Source of the DNA: JAVKFY01 sp040223615
GTDB taxonomy: Bacteria; Pseudomonadota; Alphaproteobacteria; GCA-2731375
Length of the DNA stretch: 25,274 nt
Assembly: GCA_040223615.1 (NCBI GenBank)
Contig: JAVKFY010000012.1
Coordinates: 1 to 25,274, forward strand
Direction: 5' to 3'
The position numbers and the translations under genes are program-made. Under the pieces are notes generated by a model that saw only the letters and a list, made by a program, of their open reading frames with translations, was not told where the DNA came from and did not search any database. The first letter of the stretch is position 1, and each line of letters starts with the position of its first letter. This document shows, piece by piece, positions 16,307 to 23,533 of this stretch.

Positions 16307-17911
16307 CTACGCCTCGGCCGTCAAGGCGACGGTCGGCGCATGCGCGTGCATTCGTTGGTCAAGGTGGTCCGCCAGCCGGAGGGCCAGGGCGGCGATGGTC
16401 AGGAACGGGTTCGCGTAACCGTAGGCCGAGAAGGTCGACGGCCCCGATACGAAAAGATTGTCGTAGCCGAAGACCTTGCAGTCCCTGTCGACCACGGCGT
16501 TTCGATCGCTTTCGCCCATCCTGGTGGTGCCCATGAAATGGGAATGAATGCCGGTGATCGGCCAATCGGCCTTGTCGCGCAGGCCGCCAAACTCGAGGTG
16601 CCCGACATTCCGGGCACGCATCTCCCTGTCGAGCACTGACAGGAAATCCAGCACCGATTGCCGGTCGCGTTCGGTGAACCGCCAGTGCACGTCGATCATG
16701 CGGCGGCCGAAACGGTCCTGCTGACCGGAGAGCCGGACGCGGTTGCCGCGGTCGGGATACTGGTCGAGGAAGCCACGCAGGACGAACATCCGCGCGCGCC
16801 GTTGCAGGCGGGCGACGCGGCCGATCGCCTCGAAGGCCATGAGGCCGAGACCGGGCAACATGCCGCGAACCACGGCGCTGGAGTCGATCAGGCTGGATGA
16901 CAGTGCCTTCTCGTTCTTGATCCGCTCGAACAGCCGGTTGGCGCGGTATTCGAGGAACGGCGAAAGCTGCACATAGTGATTGAGACACCGGTGTTCGCGC
17001 TGCGCCGCGGCGCCGAGCCCGAGCCCGTAGCGCAACCGTCCGCCGCCGACGTCGACATCGGTGAACATCGCCGACGTCACGGGCACGCGACGGTTCAGCA
17101 CCAGCATCGCCATGTCGGCCTTCGGATGGGTGGAGAAGTAGCGGCCGACCGCGTCGTGATCGTTGCCGATGCCCGACGGCCGGACCGCGGTTGAGTTCAG
17201 CAGGATACGCGGCGTTTCCAGACCGCCCGCCGCGAGCACGACGACGTGCGCGCCGATCCGGACCGTCTGGCCGGATGGTGTCAGTGCCTCCACGGCGTCG
17301 ACGGCCCGGCCGCTCGGCAACTCGTGAAGCGAGCGCACACGTGCGTTCTGCACCAGCGTCAGGCCGCCGGTGAAGCTGTCGGCCTGCGCGCGTAGATAGT
17401 CGGCGATCTTGAAGGGCGGCGCGGACCAGAGAAAGGACTTGGTCTCCAGCGGCCCGTCGCACAGTTCGTCGGAGAGCGCAAGCAGGCCGTCACGCGGATC
17501 GTGATCTTCGTCGGGCAATGAGATGATACGCGCCGCCTGGTCGTAATAGTCGTCCAGCTCCGCGCGTGTGACCGGCCAACCGCTGTCCGGCACCCAATCG
17601 CGATGCTCGAAGTCGATGGCTTCCAGCGGCGCGGTGCGGCCGGCCCAGAGGTTGGAAGAGCCGCCGACCTGTCGCGAGAAACCGAAGGCCTCGCTCTTGG
17701 CGCCGGTGATGTCCATCGACGCAACAAGCTCAGACTCGCTCATGTCCGGGCTGTCGTTGCCGGCCTCCAGCAGCATCACGTCATGGCCGTTGGCGGCCAG
17801 CGAGGCCGCCAGGAACCCGCCCGCCGGCCCGGAACCGACGATGCAGACGTCGCTGGTCAGCGCCGCGCCGGTATTGTCGGCCAGATCGATCGTGGTCAGC
17901 GGGCGATGCAT
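16307..17911 (-). CDS. GMC-family FAD-dependent oxidoreductase
   Basis: A 534-residue flavoprotein. The FAD-binding loop is VCIVGSGPAGG at 22-32, with the matching acidic end LLEAG (47-51). The C-terminal GMC domain has HSHFMGTTRM at 456-465 with H458, and YANPFLT at 499-505 with N501, the usual catalytic His/Asn pair. GMC enzymes oxidise alcohols, including sugars and polyols, passing electrons to oxygen or another acceptor. GAGGAT stands just upstream of the ATG at 17911, and the open frame beyond it lies in the preceding glycosyltransferase gene. Its place between a GT4 and a methyltransferase-like gene suggests oxidation of a sugar residue or precursor. No secretion signal is visible, so it should act in the cytoplasm. 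Confidence 0.9.
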   Translation of the reverse strand: MHRPLTTIDLADNTGAALTSDVCIVGSGPAGGFLAASLAANGHDVMLLEAGNDSPDMSESELVASMDITGAKSEAFGFSRQVGGSSNLWAGRTAPLEAIDFEHRDWVPDSGWPVTRAELDDYYDQAARIISLPDEDHDPRDGLLALSDELCDGPLETKSFLWSAPPFKIADYLRAQADSFTGGLTLVQNARVRSLHELPSGRAVDAVEALTPSGQTVRIGAHVVVLAAGGLETPRILLNSTAVRPSGIGNDHDAVGRYFSTHPKADMAMLVLNRRVPVTSAMFTDVDVGGGRLRYGLGLGAAAQREHRCLNHYVQLSPFLEYRANRLFERIKNEKALSSSLIDSSAVVRGMLPGLGLMAFEAIGRVARLQRRARMFVLRGFLDQYPDRGNRVRLSGQQDRFGRRMIDVHWRFTERDRQSVLDFLSVLDREMRARNVGHLEFGGLRDKADWPITGIHSHFMGTTRMGESDRNAVVDRDCKVFGYDNLFVSGPSTFSAYGYANPFLTIAALALRLADHLDQRMHAHAPTVALTAEA

Positions 17912-17931
17912 CGAATCCTCGTCCCGCGCGC

Positions 17932-19182
17932 CTAGGCCTGCGCCAGCACGGCGCGGTAGATCGTCAAGTGATCCCGCGCCACGGCCGCGTCGGAAAAGCG
18001 CGCCTCGGCCAGACGACGCCCGGCGGCGCCGTAGTCCGCACGGCGCGCCGGATCGAGCGCCAGCGACTCGATGGCATCGGCCAACCTGGCGACGTCGCCC
18101 GGCGGCACCAGCAGTCCGGTTTCGCCCGGCACCACGGCCTCGCGGCATCCGGGGATATCGGACGCGATGCACGGCCGGGCGCTGGCGGCGGCTTCCGCCA
18201 GCACCGTCGGCAGACCTTCGCCGTAGCGCGACGGCAGGCACACCATGTCAGCCTCGGCCATCACCATATCCATGTCCTCGCGCCGGCCCCACCACTCGAC
18301 GAGACTCTCCTCGTGCCATGCGCGCAGGCTTTCCTCCGGCACGGCGCGAGGGTTCGACGGGTGCGTGTCGCCGACGAGCGCGAAGCGCACCGCGACTCCA
18401 CGTTGCCGCAACAGCCGTGCCGCCTCAACGAAGTCGTCAACGCCCTTCTCCCAGATCAGGCGGGCGGGCAGGATCGCGACCGGCGCGCCATCCGCGTCGC
18501 CGGACGGCTTGGGCCTGGGCTGAAACCGGATCAGGTCGACGCCGGCGCCGCCAACGCGATGCATGCGGTCCGACGTGATGACGCCGCCGTCGATCATTTG
18601 CGCCTCGTCGGCCGGGTTCAGGCAGATGATTCGCGACCGCCGGTGCCCGATCGTCAACTTGTAGAAGCGCAGCACCAGCGAGCGAAGCAGCCGCATCGAC
18701 AGTTGCGTGCTGGTGAACAGATGCCCCAGTCCGGCGACCGTGGCGACCGTCGGCACCCCCATCAACCGGGCGGATAGGCCGCCATAGAGGATCGCCTTGA
18801 TTGTGATGACGTGCACCAGCGACGGCCGCAACCGGCGCATCAGCCGATACACCTGGAACAGGGTGCGCAGGTCCTCCAACGGATTCACGCCACGGCGGCT
18901 CAGCGGCAGCGCATGGAAGTGAAAACCATGCTCCCGCATGTCGTCGTTCGAATAGCCGGTGGCTGCCCAGACGTGGTCGTCCGGCGCCGCCACGTGAATC
19001 TCGAAGCCGGCGTCTTGCGCGTGCTTGGCGGCGACGCCCTGGCTCCACATGAAGAAGTGACCTTCGTTGATCACGAAGAGCAGTTTCGGGCGGTCCGTGG
19101 CGATGTCGTCGCCCGCGTCGGGGGCGTTGCGCGCCGATTCGCTGGGGGTACTCGGCTCGATTCCGTTTTCCGTTGCAAGCAA
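17932..19182 (-). CDS. GT4-family glycosyltransferase (PglA/WbpU-like)
   Basis: A GT-B glycosyltransferase of about 416 residues. After a 30-residue loose N-terminus it has KLLFVINEGHFF and the segment VHVITIKAILYGGL followed by TVATVAGLGH. That pattern is seen in GT4 enzymes acting on N-acetylated amino sugars linked to undecaprenyl diphosphate (PglA and WbpU types). The donor domain has LPARLIWEKGVDD and the EX7E motif at E322/E330 (EGLPTVLAE). The start is uncertain: no ATG is available, so I chose the TTG at 19182. A TTG at 19275 is possible, but the intervening codons have poor third-position GC. It is the first large gene of the 14944-19182 operon, 20 bases before the GMC gene. Confidence 0.87.
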   Translation of the reverse strand: MLATENGIEPSTPSESARNAPDAGDDIATDRPKLLFVINEGHFFMWSQGVAAKHAQDAGFEIHVAAPDDHVWAATGYSNDDMREHGFHFHALPLSRRGVNPLEDLRTLFQVYRLMRRLRPSLVHVITIKAILYGGLSARLMGVPTVATVAGLGHLFTSTQLSMRLLRSLVLRFYKLTIGHRRSRIICLNPADEAQMIDGGVITSDRMHRVGGAGVDLIRFQPRPKPSGDADGAPVAILPARLIWEKGVDDFVEAARLLRQRGVAVRFALVGDTHPSNPRAVPEESLRAWHEESLVEWWGRREDMDMVMAEADMVCLPSRYGEGLPTVLAEAAASARPCIASDIPGCREAVVPGETGLLVPPGDVARLADAIESLALDPARRADYGAAGRRLAEARFSDAAVARDHLTIYRAVLAQA

Positions 19183-19187
19183 TGGGC

Positions 19188-19301
19188 TTACTGGTGCCAG
19201 GTCAGTTGCGGATGCAGTCGCGGCACGCGTCGCACGCGGCCCAGGCCGAATAGCACCTGATCGCTGGCGCGGCAATAGACATCGGCGGACGGCGCCAGCA
19301 T
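19188..19301 (-). CDS. possible small upstream ORF (37 aa), unrecognised
   Basis: A short open frame from an ATG at 19301 to a TAA at 19188, with AGGAG about eleven bases upstream and an end five bases before the chosen GT4 start. The peptide opens MLAPSADVYCRAS, is basic in the middle and ends LTWHQ. Third codon positions are mostly G or C, unlike the other frames of this stretch. It could be a translated leader that couples to the TTG-started glycosyltransferase, or the remnant of a larger gene. I do not recognise it, and chance is a real possibility in GC-rich DNA. Confidence 0.25.
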   Translation of the reverse strand: MLAPSADVYCRASDQVLFGLGRVRRVPRLHPQLTWHQ

Positions 19302-19344
19302 CGGCCTAGACGCTCCTGGCAACAGCCGCGCCGCCCAACCGGCT

Positions 19345-19374
19345 TGCCTAAGAGTCGGCCGGCAGCCTATAGCC
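19345..19374 (+). promoter_or_regulatory. candidate sigma-70-type promoter for the acylation pair
   Basis: TTGCCT (19345-19350) and TATAGC (19369-19374) are separated by 18 bases, each matching four of six consensus positions. The site lies in the divergent stretch between the GT4 gene and the MBOAT gene, about 63 bases before the latter's ATG. It is the best -35/-10 pair I see in the window, but such matches occur by chance. Confidence 0.35.
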
Positions 19375-19436
19375 AGTGGGTCCGACGGCACGGGCGCTTT
19401 TGGCGGTCGGGCCTGTCCCACCCGCCGCGCAGACCA

Positions 19437-20908
19437 ATGCTGTTCAATTCCGTCGAGTTCCTGTTCCTCTTCCTGCCGGTGGTGCTGTGCGGGTACCTCG
19501 CGCTGGTGAAACGCCGGCCGATCGCGGCGATTTTCTGGCTCGCCGGGCATCGCTGCTGTTCTACGGCTACTGGGACATCGCCTTCCTGCCGGTCATCGTC
19601 GGCAGCATCGCGGCGAACTACCTGCTGTCGATGGCGCTGGTGAACCGGCCGCCGGGCGCCAAGGTGCTGCTGGCCGTCGGCATAGCCGGAAACCTGGGGC
19701 TCCTCGGCTACTTCAAATACACGAACTTCGCGCTCGGGACGCTGAATGATGCCCTCGGCGCCGACATCCACTGGACCACGGTGGTGCTGCCGATCGGCAT
19801 CTCGTTCTTCACCTTCCAGCAGATCGCCTTCCTGGTCGACACCTATCAGGGCCGCTCGTCGGAGCGCTCCTTCGCCCGCTATGCCCTGTTCGTGTCGTTC
19901 TTCCCACAACTCATCGCCGGCCCGATCGTGCACCACCGCGAGACGATGGAACAATTCGCACAGCCGCGGTCGAATCGCTGGGCTGACATCGGCGCCGGCA
20001 TGACGCTGCTGCTGATCGGGCTGGTGAAGAAGATGGTGATCGCCGACGGCGCGGCGATACCGTCGTCGGCGATCTTCGACGCGGCGGCGGCCGGCACCGC
20101 GCCCGGTTTCGGCGATACCTGGCTGGCGGCGCTCTGCTACGCGCTGCAGATCTACTTCGACTTCTCCGCCTATTCGGATATGGCGGTAGGCCTTGGACGA
20201 ATGTTCGGCATCGACCTGCCGATCAACTTCGCTTCGCCTTACAAGGCGCGCTCGATCATCGACTTCTGGCGGCGCTGGCACATCACGCTGTCGCGGTTCC
20301 TGCGCGACTACCTGTACGTGCCGCTGGGCGGCAACCGCCACGGGCCCAGCCGGCGGCACGTCAACCTGATGCTCACCATGGCGCTGGGCGGCATCTGGCA
20401 TGGCGCCGGCTGGACCTTCTTGATCTGGGGCTTGCTGCACGGCGGCTATCTGCTCCTGAACCATGCCTGGTCCGGCACGCGCGCGGCCGCGGCGCTGGCC
20501 AGTTCGGCGATCTGGCATCACGGGGCCTGGTTGCTCACGCTGCTGGCGGTGGTGGTGGCATGGGTGCCATTTCGCGCTGCCGACCTTGCGACGACGTGGC
20601 TGCTCTGGCGCGGCATGATCGGTCTGAACGGGATCGCGCCACTCGACTACGCCTTGAGCACCCGCACGCTCGGCATGATCGTCGTTGCCTATGGCATCGC
20701 CTTGCTGGCGCCGAACAGCTACGAGTTGCTGCGCGATCTGCGCCTCGGCCTGCCGTCGCCCGGCTATCCGTCGACGCGCATCGACGGCCAGAGCAGGTTG
20801 GCGCCATGGCTGTTCAGCCGCCCGAATGCCGCAATGTCGGCGTTGGCTCTGGTCGTCGTCGTGCTCAAGTTCAACGACATCTCCGAATTCATCTATTTCC
20901 AGTTCTGA
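19437..20908 (+). pseudogene. MBOAT-family O-acyltransferase (AlgI-like), frameshifted near its N-terminus
   Basis: A membrane-bound O-acyltransferase that would pass acetyl groups across the inner membrane for polymer acetylation. The ATG at 19437 begins MLFNSVEFLFLFLP, the usual start of AlgI-like proteins. After codon 37 the family sequence continues only in another frame (ASLLFYGYWD). Adding one G to the GGG at 19545-19547 restores one reading frame of about 490 residues, normal for the family. Downstream, the conserved FWRRWHITLSRFLRDYLY block and the histidine in GGIWHGAGW are intact. With the frameshift the product would stop early, or the protein would lack the first helix if it restarted. 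A sequencing error in a short G-run cannot be excluded. The SGNH-like partner follows after three bases. Confidence 0.85.
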
Positions 20909-20911
20909 CCG

Positions 20912-21846
20912 ATGGCGGCCGACACACAAACCGACGCCAGGCAGATCGTCCGCTTTCTCGGCCTGACCGCGATCCTGGCGGTACTGGCGCTGGTCGTCGT
21001 GCTGGCCCTGATCGTTGGCACCGAGCGGCACGGGCGCACCGGCTTGCCGCACCAGGTGCTGTTGCAGCACCAACTGGCCAAGCTGGAGCAGCCGGTGCCG
21101 CATACCGTGTTCCTCGGGGACAGAAGTCTCGGCAACGCCATTTCGGCGGCCGAATGGCAGGAACTCAGCGGCGAAAGCACCGCCAATCTGGCGCTCACCG
21201 GTGCCTACGGTTATGGCGGCACCTACGCCATGCTCCTGCGCGTACTGAAACACGGTCGGCCGCGCCTGGTCGTCATCATGCAAACGGCCGAGATGCCGTT
21301 GCGGCCCGACAGCGAGGATGCCTTCGCGGCGCTGGCGCCGCGCGACGACGTGTTGACCGCGCGGCTGGGCGAGGTGTGGGCATCGCTGAACTTCGATGAA
21401 CTCGAAGCGTCCGTGCGCTACCTCCTGCGCCGACTGCTGCCAACGTCGCTGCTACCGCCGGCGCAGGCGCAACGGACGCTGGCGAACGACTACATCCAGC
21501 AAGGCCCGCCAAGGCCGCCGCCTGTCGAGCCGGCGCCGCTCGACGCCGCCGCGATCGATCCGGCCAAGCTCAACTACCTGCGCGACATCGTGGCCACCTG
21601 CCGCGACGAGAGCCTGGATTGCGTCTTTGCCACGGTCCGCTGGCCAGCCCCTGGTGTGAGCGTTCCGCGCCCTACGTCGCGACCATGATCGAGGCGTTGG
21701 GCCTGCCGGTGGTCGAGGGAACGCCGGTCTGCCTGCCGGTGACCGACGTCGGCGACGCCAAGGACCACGTCGCACCACCGCTGAAGGCGGACTACACGCT
21801 TCACTACTACCGATTGCTGCAACGTCACGAAGCCGCGGGGCGGTAG
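20912..21846 (+). pseudogene. SGNH/GDSL-like partner of the MBOAT protein, frameshifted and with an altered GDS motif
   Basis: An N-terminally anchored periplasmic protein: one hydrophobic helix at about residues 13-36, then an SGNH-like fold, as in AlgJ/AlgX-type partners that complete acetyl transfer. The first catalytic block reads LGDRSLGN at 68-75. The position normally held by the nucleophilic serine after GD is R71, encoded by AGA. Near codon 240 (21629-21631) the frame breaks: after DCVFA the family-like sequence HGPLASPWC continues in a different frame to 21846, where the DAKDH segment probably supplies the catalytic Asp/His. One added C restores a protein of about 311 residues. Loss of the serine and the frameshift both point to decay, although the arginine call depends on the motif alignment. 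Confidence 0.75.
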
Positions 21847-21849
21847 GCG

Positions 21850-23526
21850 TCAGCGGGTGGCATCAAAGATCACCCGCGCCGAACCGGCTGTCGCGTAGCG
21901 GAACGGATGGTTTGTCCTGCCGGCCCAGCGACTGCCGCCGTTCATTCGCAGCAGCACCGCGTCGCGAACGTCCAAGGCGATTGTCGGCAAGGTGTCGCGG
22001 GCGTCGAAGAGCGAGTCCAGAACGTCCACGTTCGCATCACCGGCGAGTTGCAGGAACGGCAAATCGTGCCGACCACCGAGAACGAAGGCGCACCGGTCGA
22101 AGACCACCAGCGGGATATTCAGCGTCAGGTTGCCGCGCCCGCCAACCGGCCGCTCGCCGTCGCCGACAAAACGGCACTGGACGAACCGATAGCCGCGATC
22201 CGCCGCCTTTGGCGCGGCGTCCCGGCCCGTGATCGTATTCAGGAACTGGACATTTTCGGCGGCGACGCGACTGATCCGGCTGATGCTGACGCGGCCGCGC
22301 ACGATGCCGTCGCGCAGGTCAATCTGGTCGACCAAGCCGGCCGCCGAGCGCACGTTCGCGTCGAAATCGAAGTCGGTCAGGCGCACCAGGCTCGGGGCCT
22401 TGCCCTGCTTGTGCAGGTATGAATCCGCGCCACGCGACTTGACGGTCCGCACACGGCTCAGGTCCAGGTTCAGGCCGTGGGCGACGCCGGTGTGGATGGC
22501 GCCGTCCGCCGGCTTTCGGCCGCAGCCCTCGAAAACCAGATCGCGGCCATCGACGTGGCTTTCTCGGTTCTTGTCGCCGGCGAACAGGATGATGCCGTTG
22601 CGCGCGTCGGTGCCGTAGAAGCCCTCGATCGTCGCCCGCCAGGGGATCGGCTCCAGGTGGATCGAGCGGTGCGGCCCGATCGACTGGCAGTCGCGGATGA
22701 TCGCGCGGCCCTCGTGCGAGGCGTGCACGAAGCCGCCGCGCATGCACTTCTTGTCCCTCGGCTGTCCGGTCTGGCTGTCCACGGTTCGGCACCGCGTGAA
22801 GGTCACGTCGGCGCAGGCAGACGTGAAACCGTCGCCATGCTCGACGCCCGGCCGGTGACGCGGCCGGCCGCAGTCCAGGGCCTGGCAGTCGGTGATGACG
22901 ATGTCGGCCAGCGGCGAGGCCGCTTTGCGGCCCTCGATACGGACCCCGGAGCCGGGCCACTCCGCGACATGAACATGGCGCACGTGGCAACGCTCCCCAC
23001 GGATCATGATGCCGGCATAGCCTTGTCCATTTGGCCACTCGTCGTCGAAGTTTTCCTTGTCGCCGAGGATACGCATATCGGCGACGCCGCCACCCGCCGC
23101 GCGAAAGTAGAGGCCGTTGCCGAAATCCTTGCGCAGCCGGCTGCGCGGTGCCTCGAAGAACAGCGTTGTCGCGCTGGTGCCGGCGCCGCGCAGCACGATG
23201 TCCGGGCTGTCGATCTCGATACCGCGCGGGTGGGGCGAGATGCGGTAGGTTCCGGCTGGAAAATATAGGGTACCGCCGCCGCTTTCAGCAGCCCGGGTGA
23301 TTGCGGCTGTTATCGCCTGACGGCTATCCCGTTGCCCGGCCGGATCGGCGCTGAAGCTCAATGCGTTGATGTCGGTTTCGTTCGTTGCCGCCCAAACGGG
23401 GCGGGTCAGGAATTGCGTAGCCGTCCCCGCGAGAAAGGCGTGATGTCCACCAACGACGGCAAGTCGTAGTACATCGCGGCGCGACCGTAGGTTGTTGGTC
23501 ATCGCGCTATTGTTGCTGGCCGTCAT
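21850..23526 (-). CDS. Tat-exported right-handed beta-helix protein (pectate lyase-like fold)
   Basis: A 558-residue protein with a twin-arginine signal (SRRDVLRL at 15-22, a hydrophobic stretch, then a probable cleavage near VWA-A at 44-47), so it should reach the periplasm folded. The mature part begins with GGGTLYFPAGTYRIS, the opening of the pectate_lyase_3-type fold, followed by many short beta-helix turns (for example VADMRILGD, ADIVITDC, ADVTFTRC). Proteins of this fold include polysaccharide lyases, hydrolases and C5-epimerases. The active site cannot be identified by eye, so the reaction is unknown. The ATG at 23526 has AGGTCA upstream. It lies seven bases after the export gene and converges with the SGNH-like gene, three bases apart. 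Confidence 0.82.
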   Translation of the reverse strand: MTASNNSAMTNNLRSRRDVLRLAVVGGHHAFLAGTATQFLTRPVWAATNETDINALSFSADPAGQRDSRQAITAAITRAAESGGGTLYFPAGTYRISPHPRGIEIDSPDIVLRGAGTSATTLFFEAPRSRLRKDFGNGLYFRAAGGGVADMRILGDKENFDDEWPNGQGYAGIMIRGERCHVRHVHVAEWPGSGVRIEGRKAASPLADIVITDCQALDCGRPRHRPGVEHGDGFTSACADVTFTRCRTVDSQTGQPRDKKCMRGGFVHASHEGRAIIRDCQSIGPHRSIHLEPIPWRATIEGFYGTDARNGIILFAGDKNRESHVDGRDLVFEGCGRKPADGAIHTGVAHGLNLDLSRVRTVKSRGADSYLHKQGKAPSLVRLTDFDFDANVRSAAGLVDQIDLRDGIVRGRVSISRISRVAAENVQFLNTITGRDAAPKAADRGYRFVQCRFVGDGERPVGGRGNLTLNIPLVVFDRCAFVLGGRHDLPFLQLAGDANVDVLDSLFDARDTLPTIALDVRDAVLLRMNGGSRWAGRTNHPFRYATAGSARVIFDATR

Positions 23527-23533
23527 TTCTGAC

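Noticed and set aside
19367..21283. A 638-codon minus-strand frame opposite the MBOAT and SGNH-like genes
   Set aside because: It has shadow-type composition (Q, R, H, D rich) and no domain, while the plus strand has clear MBOAT motifs. Its length does not make it real.
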